Assembly: GCA_934098455.1 (NCBI GenBank)
Contig: CAKOOU010000024.1
Location: 1-16,831, forward strand
Length of the DNA stretch: 16,831 nucleotides
Source: an uncultured Bacilli bacterium
GTDB taxonomy: Bacteria > Bacillota_I > Bacilli_A > RF39 > UBA660
Direction of reading: 5' to 3'
Position numbers and translations under genes: made by a program. Shown in pieces: positions 1-7,299 of this stretch. The first letter of the stretch is position 1, and each line of letters starts with the position of its first letter. The notes under the pieces were generated by a model that worked only from the letters and a program-made list of their open reading frames with translations, was not told where the DNA came from and did no database searches.

Positions 1-40
1 CCCCCCCCCCGAACAAATTTTCGAGGTCGGGAGAGAAGTA
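1..40. other. Poly-C run and GC-rich patch at window edge
   Basis: The window opens with ten C residues followed by about 30 bases that are far richer in GC than anything else here. CCCGA (near 7-11) and TCGGG (near 27-31) could pair as a five-base stem. A homopolymer C run at an edge in an AT-rich genome is typical of an assembly end, and poly-G calls are a known artefact of two-colour sequencing. A real phase-variable tract or the edge of a repeat is possible. I see no gene from here to the end of efp, apart from a 13-codon ORF that I do not credit. Confidence 0.4.
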
Positions 41-182
41 TATGATTTTTGATTTTTTTATGAATAGAAAATTATTTGCGAATTAAAATGTACAAAATTT
101 TAATTCTTTCTGGTATTTCTACCTTAATAAAACTATAACATTTTTTTGATATATTGTAAATACTCTTTTTTCATTTTTACAA

Positions 183-202
183 AATAAAAAGAACTTTTTA
201 TT
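183..202 (-). terminator. Weak intrinsic terminator after efp
   Basis: A nine-base perfect inverted repeat (AATAAAAAG and CTTTTTATT) overlaps the efp stop codon, and the minus strand then reads TTTG. The loop has only two unpaired bases and the stem is almost all A-T, so the real structure probably has a larger loop. Its position at the operon end supports the call. Confidence 0.4.
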
Positions 203-761
203 AAGCTCTTGATACATATTTACCATCAATAGTAGAAACTATAATATGTTCTCCTTGAGATATAAATAAAGGTACTCTTAATGTATATCCAGTCTCTATT
301 GTTGCATCTTTAGTAGCATTATTAGTAGTATTACCTTTAGTAGCTTCTGTAGTTTCAGTAACTTCATACTCAACTTTTTCAGGTAAACTAATACCAATAA
401 TTTCACCTTCATAAGTAGAAATATCTATATCCATACCTTCTTTTAAAAATTTAACTTGCTCTTTTAATTTTTCTTCTGGTATTTCTAATTGTTCATATGT
501 TTCATTATTCATAAATACATAATTACTTCCATCATTATATAAATAATTCATTTTAGATTTATCTACTCTAGCTCTTTCAATCTTAATATTAGTATTATAA
601 GTATCTTCTACTAAAGCACCAGTTCTTAAGTTTCTTAATTTCATTTTCATAAATGCACTACCCTTACCAGGTTTTACATGTTGAAATTCTTCAATTAAAC
701 ATAACTTACCATCTATAATAATAGTCATACCATTCTTAATTTCATTTATATTAATATTCAT
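201..761 (-). CDS. efp: Elongation factor P
   Basis: Elongation factor P binds the ribosome between the P and E sites and relieves stalling at polyproline stretches. The 186-residue length is typical. The N-terminal KOW-like domain (about 1-62) carries the tip loop HVKPGKG at 28-34, with Lys33 at the position that is modified in many bacteria. The two OB-fold domains follow, and the C-terminal domain has the family pattern TGYTLRVPLFI...GE...V...DGKYVSRA. The linker between the OB folds (about 136-158) is rich in Thr and Asn. The ATG follows AAAGGAG at a good distance. It is the second gene of an operon with rpmG, 26 bases downstream of it. No gene for an EF-P modification enzyme is visible in the window. 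Confidence 0.97.
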   Translation of the reverse strand: MNININEIKNGMTIIIDGKLCLIEEFQHVKPGKGSAFMKMKLRNLRTGALVEDTYNTNIKIERARVDKSKMNYLYNDGSNYVFMNNETYEQLEIPEEKLKEQVKFLKEGMDIDISTYEGEIIGISLPEKVEYEVTETTEATKGNTTNNATKDATIETGYTLRVPLFISQGEHIIVSTIDGKYVSRA

Positions 762-787
762 ATGTAGACTCCTTTCAATAAATTAAA

Positions 788-967
788 TTATTTTCCTATT
801 TTAGCTTCTTTAAAAGTTTGATGTTGTTGACATTTAGGACAATATTTATTTATTTCTAATTTTTCAGTTGTATTTCTTGTATTCTTTTCTGTATGTCTTA
901 TCATAAAACCACATTTAGGACATTTTAATCCAACTAGGCATCTTGCATCAGTTTTTCCTTTTGCCAT
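788..967 (-). CDS. rpmG: 50S ribosomal protein L33, zinc-ribbon (C+) form
   Basis: This 59-codon gene encodes a small zinc-ribbon protein: MAKGKTDARC, then CPKC at Cys16/Cys19, and KYCPKC at Cys43/Cys46, ending QTFKEAKIGK. The spacing, the LEINKYCPKC segment and the length match ribosomal protein L33 of the large subunit. The two intact CxxC pairs make it the zinc-binding C+ form. In many Firmicutes that form is paired with a zinc-free C- copy elsewhere. The N-terminus is about ten residues longer than in common short L33 forms and adds Cys10. The start is fixed by AAAGGAGG seven bases upstream. It has its own promoter and leads an operon with efp. I see no Zur-type operator at the promoter. 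Confidence 0.93.
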   Translation of the reverse strand: MAKGKTDARCLVGLKCPKCGFMIRHTEKNTRNTTEKLEINKYCPKCQQHQTFKEAKIGK

Positions 968-1000
968 AAAATAACCTCCTTTGTTTACAAAACTATAAGT

Positions 1001-1029
1001 ATTATAACAAAGAATATACTAATTATCAA
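1001..1029 (-). promoter_or_regulatory. Promoter of rpmG-efp
   Basis: On the minus strand TTGATA (1024-1029) is followed after exactly 17 bases by TATAAT (1001-1006), one base off the sigma-A consensus. The expected transcription start near 994 leaves a leader of about 27 bases with a strong ribosome binding site. The -35 box lies within the last codons of the upstream penicillin-binding protein gene, so the ribosomal gene is uncoupled from it. Confidence 0.85.
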
Positions 1030-2962
1030 ATAAAATTTTACTAACTTGTCTAGATAAATACATATTTATTGGATATGTACGTGTATTTTCTCTTTCTTTA
1101 TAATCAATATTAGGACTAACTATTACTAAACTATACATAGGTTTATCACTAGGCATATAAGAAACAAATGTCCTAGTTGTAGCATATGTATCACTTATAC
1201 CATCTTTATCACTATCTAAAACAGATTCACTAGTACCAGTTTTACTACTAGCATTATACTTTTTATCAATATAAAAACTACCAGTACCATAAAGTGATAC
1301 ATTTCTTAAACCTTCTTTAATTCTATTTTTATATTTTTCTTCTAAATCTATTGTATTTAAAACTTTATTTTCATTTTTTAAAACAATTTCACCTTTATCA
1401 TTAACTATTTCTTTCATTAAAGATAATGCTATTCTATTACCATTATTTGCAACTGTATTAATATATTGTGTTAATTCTATAGGAGTATATGTATCATATT
1501 GTCCTATACTCAAATTAAGTAATAAATCATCACTTATAGTTTTACCAATAATACCAATATTTTCATTATCTAAATCTATACCAGTCTTACTACCTAAACC
1601 ATAACTAGCTAAAGTATCTCTATATACTTTAAAAGCATAATCTAAATTATTTAAACTCATATTATATTTATATTTCTCACCAGTTAATCCTATTGCTATT
1701 AAAAATTGATAATAATTACTAGATTCTTGTAATGCTCTTAAATCATTAACTCTACCTAAACTTTTCCAACTACATTTCTGTATCTTATTTTTTAATTTAA
1801 CACATGAATCATATACACTAGTACCTATATCTATAATATTATATTTATAACCTATTGAAATAGTAGCAGCTTTAACAACACTACCTACTGTATAACTTTT
1901 ATTTATATTACCTATTTCATTATTATAAAACTCCCCATTATTATAACTCTTACCTACCATACTAATAATACTACCATCAGTAGGGTCACTTACAATTATA
2001 TAAGAGCCATTATAATATCTAGTACTTTTATAATCTTTAGATTTTAATATTTCACTTTCTAATATACTTTCTATTTTTTGTTGTAAATTAATATCAATAT
2101 TAAGTACTAAGTCATTTCCTCTTTTCTCTTCACTTAATAATGTTATTGTATTATCATTATTTATTTTATATTTTGCTTTTTCTCCTTTTAAATATTTTTC
2201 ATAGTATTTTTCTAAATAACTAGTACCAACTATATCATTACTAACATATCCTAATTTTTTATATGTTTCTATTTCTTCTTTTGGTATTAAACCTATAGTA
2301 CCAATAACATTACTTAATGTATCACCATAATTATTAACTCTTTTAAATGATAATTCACATCTAATACCAGGTAAATTTAATTCAATAACTCTACTATATT
2401 CTTCATCAGTACAATTCTTTTTTATATATTTATCTTCATAATTATATCCTTTAGACATAATACTATATATTTTACTAGCCCTTTTATCTATATCACTCAT
2501 ATTATTTATCATATCATCAGTTACTTTACTTAATTTAATCTTTAAAAGTTCATCACTACTTATTTTTCTTTCTTTATATTTAGTATATTCTATATCACTA
2601 ACTAATTTATTAATTTCATTAGTATGAGTTATATAATAATAATATTTTAATTCTTCTTGATTACCAAAATCTATATCAATTACTTCACTTAATTTATTAG
2701 CAATATCTATTTCATCTTCTAATTTTATATTTTTTATTTTATTATATATTATTGTTTTTATACCAACATTATCTACAATTATATTTCCAAATTTATCTAA
2801 TATTCTACCTCTAGGAGCACTATTACCATATATTATTTTATTATTTTTCTTTTCTAATATATCTTTATAATATTTATTTCTATATAACATTAAGTAACTC
2901 ATTCTACTAATACTAACTATATAAATTAAAAATAACATTATATAAAGTATTTTTTTCTTCAT
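1019..2962 (-). CDS. Class B penicillin-binding protein (transpeptidase)
   Basis: This is a monofunctional peptidoglycan transpeptidase that cross-links stem peptides outside the membrane. Numbered from the start chosen here, a signal-anchor helix covers about 4-26 and the PRGRILDKFGN segment (50-60) opens the dimerisation domain. The transpeptidase domain has all three active-site motifs: SxxK as S361-V-V-K364, SxN as S414-S-N416, and KTG at 574-576. SVVK replaces the more usual STxK. The overall layout resembles PBP2/MrdA and PBP2B/FtsI, and I cannot choose between elongation and division, so no symbol is given. A reading frame also opens four codons upstream at 2974, but GGTGA lies six bases before the second ATG, which favours a start at 2962 (647 residues). 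The gene lies directly behind the terminator of the upstream gene, and I see no convincing promoter between them, so it may rely on readthrough. Confidence 0.93.
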   Translation of the reverse strand: MKKKILYIMLFLIYIVSISRMSYLMLYRNKYYKDILEKKNNKIIYGNSAPRGRILDKFGNIIVDNVGIKTIIYNKIKNIKLEDEIDIANKLSEVIDIDFGNQEELKYYYYITHTNEINKLVSDIEYTKYKERKISSDELLKIKLSKVTDDMINNMSDIDKRASKIYSIMSKGYNYEDKYIKKNCTDEEYSRVIELNLPGIRCELSFKRVNNYGDTLSNVIGTIGLIPKEEIETYKKLGYVSNDIVGTSYLEKYYEKYLKGEKAKYKINNDNTITLLSEEKRGNDLVLNIDINLQQKIESILESEILKSKDYKSTRYYNGSYIIVSDPTDGSIISMVGKSYNNGEFYNNEIGNINKSYTVGSVVKAATISIGYKYNIIDIGTSVYDSCVKLKNKIQKCSWKSLGRVNDLRALQESSNYYQFLIAIGLTGEKYKYNMSLNNLDYAFKVYRDTLASYGLGSKTGIDLDNENIGIIGKTISDDLLLNLSIGQYDTYTPIELTQYINTVANNGNRIALSLMKEIVNDKGEIVLKNENKVLNTIDLEEKYKNRIKEGLRNVSLYGTGSFYIDKKYNASSKTGTSESVLDSDKDGISDTYATTRTFVSYMPSDKPMYSLVIVSPNIDYKERENTRTYPINMYLSRQVSKILFDN

Positions 2963-2995
2963 ATTATTCACCATTATTATTATGGATGTAATAAA

Positions 2996-3025
2996 AAAAA
3001 ATACTCTTAATTTAAAGTATTTTTT
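2996..3025 (-). terminator. Intrinsic terminator of the 3007-3315 gene
   Basis: A ten-base perfect stem (AAAAAATACT and AGTATTTTTT) with a ten-base loop contains the stop codon of the small unknown gene. The minus strand continues as a run of nine T. It sits only about 30 bases before the penicillin-binding protein start, so it may set the level of readthrough into that gene. Confidence 0.75.
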
Positions 3026-3315
3026 AGTTCTTTAACTATTCTTACATTTTTAACAAATAGTTGTCCTATATAAGGGTCATAGACTTCATCACTTAAAATA
3101 TAATTGTTGTTTTTATTATTTAAATTAGTTTTTCTTAGATTATCAGTTTCTATATAGTTAAAACCAATCTTTAATAACTCAGCATCGTTTTTTGCTAATT
3201 CATAAGTACATGCTACTAAATAGTCATCATCAATAATATCATATTTTTTTAAAAGCTTTAATAATTTATAATTTATATTAGTTATTATATAAATATCTCC
3301 AACATATTTTTCCAC
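3007..3315 (-). CDS. Small protein of unknown function
   Basis: I do not recognise this protein, which has 102 residues from the chosen start. It has no clear membrane segment and looks soluble: an opening YVGDIYIITN strand, a Lys/Leu-rich helix (KLLKLLKKYD), a central segment with CTYELAKNDAELLKIGFNYIE, and an Asn-rich linker. An open frame begins at a GTG at 3324, but GGAG overlaps that codon and lies eight bases before a second GTG. The second GTG (3313-3315) is therefore the likely start. It has its own promoter and terminator. Function is unassigned. Confidence 0.6.
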   Translation of the reverse strand: MEKYVGDIYIITNINYKLLKLLKKYDIIDDDYLVACTYELAKNDAELLKIGFNYIETDNLRKTNLNNKNNNYILSDEVYDPYIGQLFVKNVRIVKELKNTLN

Positions 3316-3337
3316 ACAAATCACTCCAGTAAAAAAT

Positions 3338-3365
3338 ATTATACACTATATTAATATTAAATCAA
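3338..3365 (-). promoter_or_regulatory. Promoter of the 3007-3315 gene in a divergent gap
   Basis: On the minus strand TTGATT (3360-3365) and TATAAT (3338-3343) are 16 bases apart. The predicted start near 3331 fits the downstream GGAG and GTG start. On the plus strand a TATAAT at 3388-3393 could serve the divergent gene at 3416, but its -35 region (AGTTTT) is poor. Confidence 0.7.
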
Positions 3366-3415
3366 GTTTTAGTAATTATTATTAATATATAATCATAATA
3401 TATATTGGTGATTAT

Positions 3416-3664
3416 ATGTTAAACTTAGTAGAACCTTATATTAATAATTTATCTAAAGAAGATATTAATTCTTTTGCATTAAAAAATAATATTAGGTTAA
3501 ATGGAAATGAACTAGATTTTATATTTAATTTTATTAAAACAAGATACAAAGAAGTATTAAGTAATCCAAATTCATTTACTTTGAGCAAATACAAAAATAA
3601 TTTTTCTAATGAAAATTTTGTTAAAATAAATGGATTAGTAAATAGATATAAGATGTTATTATAA
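3416..3664 (+). CDS. DUF2624-like small protein
   Basis: The product has 82 residues, is probably all-helical and has no membrane segment. The layout is a short N-terminal stretch, then LSKEDINSFALKNNI, then NGNELDFIFNFIKTRY and a C-terminal helix. This recalls the DUF2624 (YqfT-like) family of Bacilli, where a 'TxxELLxLxKEYxI' helix is followed by a helix after an 'L/T..QA' turn. The match is from memory and weak. The ATG follows GGTGA at four bases. The gene diverges from the unknown gene at 3315 and converges with the ORF6N gene, ending only one base before it. Function is unknown. Confidence 0.6.
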   Translation: MLNLVEPYINNLSKEDINSFALKNNIRLNGNELDFIFNFIKTRYKEVLSNPNSFTLSKYKNNFSNENFVKINGLVNRYKMLL

Positions 3665-3686
3665 ACTATTCTTCGGAGTAGTTTAT
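3661..3686 (+). terminator. Terminator shared by convergent genes
   Basis: Eleven bases pair on each side of a TTCG loop (3672-3675), with one G-T wobble. The plus strand then runs into TTTCTTTT. The stem contains the stop codons of both the plus-strand gene and the minus-strand ORF6N gene. The T-rich tail is only on the plus side, so termination is probably stronger in that direction. Confidence 0.75.
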
Positions 3687-4892
3687 TTCTTTTAATAAGT
3701 TTTTTAAAATATTTTCATTTTCCATTTTATTGATTGCAAAACACTTTTTTCCTAAGTCTTTAAAACTTGAACCTGAATGATATAATATTTTTCTATCTAT
3801 TATTATGAATCTATCATGAAATACATCATTTTTTATTACATTTACATTGTTATATTGATTATTATATTTATTTATTAATTCTTCACTTGTATTTTTTGTA
3901 ATTACTTTTATATTACATTCTACATCTCTTAATATATCAAATAATTCTCTGCCAGCATAATTATCTATTATAATTATTTCTTCTTTTGCAACACTTAATA
4001 TTTTAATCAATAATGAATAAGCATCGTATATCTGTCCTTCAAAAAATAAATGTTCTTTCTTAACTTCTAATTGATTAAAAGTCTCTTCTAATTTTTGTAT
4101 TCTATTTTCATGATTATATATTACGGTATTTGAATTTATTAAAGTTTTAGAAATATATTTTCTCATTATTACAAATGTACGCATTATACCAACGCTTATT
4201 TTTGAAGCAACATCAGTTTTCAAAACAGATGTTAACATTGCAACACCTTGTTCTGTAAAAACATAAGGAAGTTTTCTTACACCACCATGTGAACTATTCA
4301 AACTTGAAGTTCCAAAATGGAACTTCAAGTTTATAAATTCCTCTTCAGAAAGTTGAAAATAAAAATCATTTGGAAATCTATCTTTGTTTCTATTTACCGC
4401 TTTATTAATATCTTTTGTACCATTTGCACAATTATAAAGGTTTGCCAAATCACTATCTAACATAACAAGTTGTCCTCTTATTTCATATATCATATTTTGA
4501 TAAGAATTTCCCGTATTTACTGGGATTAAAGAGTTGTTATTAGATAATGTTAATTCATTTTTATCGTCAAACTTTTCTAATATTTTGTCAATTATTTCTT
4601 TAATATTTTCTTTTCTTAAAATTGTACTTAACGTTCTTATTCCTTCTTTTGTAAATACAAAAGGAATTTTTCTCAAACCAATTTTATCTTCTTTGGATAT
4701 CACATTTTGTGATTTCCAATTATTAAATTCGGTAATATTTAATTGAAAATAATCTTCATTTGTAAACTTATCAATATTTCTTTTAACAATTTGATTTAAT
4801 ATTCTTGTCTCATAACTTAATAAATTTGCTAAATCTCTATCAATCATAACTTTAATACCACGTATTTTGTATATTTTATCTTTTATATTCAT
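3666..4892 (-). CDS. Tandem ORF6N-domain protein with PLD-like C-terminus
   Basis: ORF6N domains are DNA-binding-type modules common in phage and mobile-element regulators. This 408-residue protein has two. The first (about 6-92) starts IRGIKVMIDRDLANL and ends FVFTKEGIRTL; the second (about 135-225) starts IRGQLVMLDSDLANLY and contains HGGVRKLPYVFTEQGVAML. Single-copy relatives match the second one best, so the first looks like a diverged duplicate. A short coiled segment (260-280) leads to a C-terminal domain with HDRFIIID at 359-366, followed by SGSSFKDLGKK. This resembles the phospholipase D HxK(x4)D motif with Arg replacing Lys, a tail known in this family. The ATG has a strong AGGAGG site and the gene is monocistronic between its own promoter and terminator. 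It may be a remnant of a mobile element, but no phage or integrase gene is near. Confidence 0.9.
   Translation of the reverse strand: MNIKDKIYKIRGIKVMIDRDLANLLSYETRILNQIVKRNIDKFTNEDYFQLNITEFNNWKSQNVISKEDKIGLRKIPFVFTKEGIRTLSTILRKENIKEIIDKILEKFDDKNELTLSNNNSLIPVNTGNSYQNMIYEIRGQLVMLDSDLANLYNCANGTKDINKAVNRNKDRFPNDFYFQLSEEEFINLKFHFGTSSLNSSHGGVRKLPYVFTEQGVAMLTSVLKTDVASKISVGIMRTFVIMRKYISKTLINSNTVIYNHENRIQKLEETFNQLEVKKEHLFFEGQIYDAYSLLIKILSVAKEEIIIIDNYAGRELFDILRDVECNIKVITKNTSEELINKYNNQYNNVNVIKNDVFHDRFIIIDRKILYHSGSSFKDLGKKCFAINKMENENILKNLLKEINYSEE
4300..4332. repeat. Perfect 15-base inverted repeat inside the ORF6N gene
   Basis: The arms AAACTTGAAGTTCCA (4300-4314) and TGGAACTTCAAGTTT (4318-4332) are exact reverse complements around a three-base AAA spacer. 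The element keeps the reading frame and encodes NLKFHFGTSSLN in the second ORF6N domain. The mRNA would form a strong hairpin in mid-gene. Confidence 0.9.
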
Positions 4893-4951
4893 AAATCCTC
4901 CTGAATTTTAATATTTGTAATTTTTATATTGTATTTATCTTATAGTTGTTT

Positions 4952-4960
4952 ATTATATCA
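4952..4960 (-). promoter_or_regulatory. Extended -10 promoter of the ORF6N gene
   Basis: The minus strand reads TGATATAAT, an extended -10 element (TGnTATAAT). No good -35 box lies 16-18 bases upstream, which is usual for extended -10 promoters. The predicted start near 4945 gives a leader of about 50 bases. Confidence 0.6.
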
Positions 4961-4996
4961 TAATATAGATAATTTTAATATAAAAAAGTATAAAAA

Positions 4997-5020
4997 AATA
5001 TAAGAACTTAATCTTATATT
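4997..5020 (-). terminator. Intrinsic terminator of ftsK
   Basis: A nine-base perfect stem (AATATAAGA and TCTTATATT) with a six-base loop overlaps the ftsK stop codon. The minus strand then reads a run of T. It separates ftsK from the ORF6N gene. Confidence 0.75.
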
Positions 5021-7217
5021 ATTCTTCGTTAGAATCACCAAGTTTTACTAAAACCTCTCTAGGTTTAGAACCATTTTGTGGTCCTATTATTCCTCTTTCT
5101 TCTAATAAATCTATTATTCTAGCAGCTCTATTATAACCTACTTTAAATCTCCTTTGCACTAGAGAAGCACTTATCTTACCAGTTTCAATTGCAAAATCTA
5201 CTATGTCATTATATAGAGGGTCATCATATTCTTCTTTTTCAAAATCATCACCAGCTGCCATATGATTAGGTGCTGCTTCTGTTAATGTATTATCATATTG
5301 TGCAACTTGTTCTTTTGATACATAATCTATCAATCGTTGAGTTTCTTCATCACTTATAAAATTACCTTGTATACGTAAAGGTGCATTTTCACCCATTGGT
5401 AGATATAGCATATCACCTTTACCTAATAATTTTTCTGCTCCACCCATATCAAGTATAGTTCTAGAATCTATTTGACTTGCAACAGCAAATGATATACGAC
5501 TAGGTATATTAGCTTTTACTACACCAGTAATTACATCTGTTGAAGGTCTTTGAGTTGCAACAATTAAATGTATTCCAGCAGCACGAGCCATTTGTGTAAT
5601 ACGCATAATTGAATCTTCTACTTCTTTAGCAGCAACTAACATTAAGTCTGCTAACTCATCAATTATTACTACAATAAAAGGCATTTTCTTTTCTATTTCT
5701 GCATTAGCATTTTTATTTGTCTTTTCAACCCATTCATTATATCCACCAATATTTTTTACGTTCTTTTCACTGAATAAATCATATCTATGTTCCATTTCTG
5801 CAACAATCTTTTGTAATGCAATACTTGCTTTCTTAGGGTCACTTACAACAGGACACATCAAATGTGGTATACCATTATAATTAGATAATTCTACTTTTTT
5901 AGGATCAACAAGTACTAATTTACATTCATCTGGTCTCATACGAATTAATATACTTGCTATAAAACTATTTATACAAACGGATTTACCACTACCAGTTGAA
6001 CCAGCAACTAATAAGTGTGGCATTTTAGCCATATCTGCACAACAATTTCTACCCATTATATCTTTTCCTAAAGAAAATAATATTTTTGCATTTGCCATAT
6101 TGCTAGGTATATTGGATAATACTTCTCTAATTGGAACACTACTTGTAATTTTGTTAGGTATTTCAACACCAACTGTACTTTTACCAGGAATTGGTGCTTG
6201 AATACGAACATCCTTTGCAGCTAACGCTAAAGCAATTTCTTTATTAATACTTGTTATTCTACTTACTTTAGTACCACTAGCTATCTCAACTTCAAATTGT
6301 GTAACTGTTGGTCCTTCATGTATTTCAACAACTTTACCATGTATTTGAAAATCTGCTAAGACTTTTTCCAATGCAACTTTTGTTTTATTTAAAAATTCCG
6401 TAGTATTTGCTTGCTTCTTTTTCTTGATTGGGTCAAGTATATCCAAACTTGGTAACTTATAGTTGCTATTCGAATTACTTAAATTAGTTTTTTCAACACT
6501 AATTGTTTCAACAGGTACATTTTTACCTATATTATGTGCATCCTCATGAGAAGTAATAACAACCCTATTATCTACTATCTCTGTTTCTTCTTCCTCTTCT
6601 TCCTCATCATCATCTTCACTTATTGTTTTTTCTTTCTTTGGTCTATTTTTTATCTTTTCTTTTCCATCTTTAATCTTATCTAAAATATCACCAATAGATA
6701 AATTAAATAATAATATAACACCAAAAAATATTAAAACATAATAAACAATCATTGCACCTCTATTATCAAATAAAGTATTTAAACTCCATCCACTAATAGC
6801 ACCAATTATTCCACCACCAGCATTAGATAAATTTGTAAAATCTGGTCCTTTTATACTCATTAATTTTTCTACAGATAATTCCATAAAATCTTTAAATTTC
6901 AAACCTCTTTCAACATATTTCATATGTGATAAACCCAATATAGAAAACATCAATATGTATATACCAATAAATCTAGAAGAAAATTTAGGACTTTCTCTTT
7001 TAACTATAAAATAACTTCCTAAAAATATTAAAAATAATATCAAAACATTTACATATGTTCCTACTAAAAACACTCCAAATTGTTTTATAATTGATCCTAC
7101 AGGCCCAAAAACGCCTATCCCAATTACACCAATTAATATTAAAATTAATCCAACAAACTCTATACTCATTTTATTTTTTGAACTAGTTGTATTTTTTCTT
7201 TTTTTCTTCTTAGCCAT
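5019..7217 (-). CDS. ftsK: DNA translocase FtsK/SpoIIIE
   Basis: This is a septum-located motor that pumps double-stranded DNA during chromosome segregation. The 732-residue product has an N-terminal membrane region (helices near 20-38, 46-72, 83-97 and 156-174), an acidic linker (about 201-213) and the RecA-like motor. The motor shows Walker A GSTGSGKS (406-413), Walker B IVVIIDE (515-521), the segment ITQMARAAGIHLIVATQRPS (540-559) and IPSRISFAVASQIDSRTILD (571-590). The C-terminal winged-helix gamma domain (about 668-727) ends RRFKVGYNRAARIIDLLEERGIIGP and would read the orienting DNA sequences. Its size is close to Bacillus SpoIIIE and SftA, and without sporulation genes in view I cannot tell which role applies. 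GGTGA lies before the ATG, and it has its own promoter. Confidence 0.96.
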   Translation of the reverse strand: MAKKKKRKNTTSSKNKMSIEFVGLILILIGVIGIGVFGPVGSIIKQFGVFLVGTYVNVLILFLIFLGSYFIVKRESPKFSSRFIGIYILMFSILGLSHMKYVERGLKFKDFMELSVEKLMSIKGPDFTNLSNAGGGIIGAISGWSLNTLFDNRGAMIVYYVLIFFGVILLFNLSIGDILDKIKDGKEKIKNRPKKEKTISEDDDEEEEEEETEIVDNRVVITSHEDAHNIGKNVPVETISVEKTNLSNSNSNYKLPSLDILDPIKKKKQANTTEFLNKTKVALEKVLADFQIHGKVVEIHEGPTVTQFEVEIASGTKVSRITSINKEIALALAAKDVRIQAPIPGKSTVGVEIPNKITSSVPIREVLSNIPSNMANAKILFSLGKDIMGRNCCADMAKMPHLLVAGSTGSGKSVCINSFIASILIRMRPDECKLVLVDPKKVELSNYNGIPHLMCPVVSDPKKASIALQKIVAEMEHRYDLFSEKNVKNIGGYNEWVEKTNKNANAEIEKKMPFIVVIIDELADLMLVAAKEVEDSIMRITQMARAAGIHLIVATQRPSTDVITGVVKANIPSRISFAVASQIDSRTILDMGGAEKLLGKGDMLYLPMGENAPLRIQGNFISDEETQRLIDYVSKEQVAQYDNTLTEAAPNHMAAGDDFEKEEYDDPLYNDIVDFAIETGKISASLVQRRFKVGYNRAARIIDLLEERGIIGPQNGSKPREVLVKLGDSNEE

Positions 7218-7237
7218 AATATCTTCACCATAATTAA

Positions 7238-7266
7238 ATTATATAATATATATTTCTTTTAAACAA
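7238..7266 (-). promoter_or_regulatory. Promoter of ftsK
   Basis: TTGTTT (7261-7266) and TATAAT (7238-7243) on the minus strand are separated by 17 bases. The predicted start near 7231 gives a leader of about 14 bases that still includes the GGTGA binding site. It lies just after the terminator of the upstream gene, so ftsK is transcribed separately from miaA. Confidence 0.75.
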
Positions 7267-7268
7267 GA

Positions 7269-7292
7269 AAAAAGACATATATTTGTCTTTTT
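7269..7292 (-). terminator. Intrinsic terminator of the miaA operon
   Basis: A nine-base perfect stem (AAAAAGACA and TGTCTTTTT) with a six-base loop is followed on the minus strand by T-rich sequence. It lies eight bases after the stop of the putative metallopeptidase gene. Confidence 0.75.
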
Positions 7293-7299
7293 ATTGTCA

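Noticed and set aside
133..174. Thirteen-codon reading frame on the minus strand after efp
   Set aside because: It is too short, has no ribosome binding site and shows no recognisable product.
4534..4746. Plus-strand reading frame of 70 codons
   Set aside because: It is antisense to the first ORF6N domain and has no ribosome binding site.
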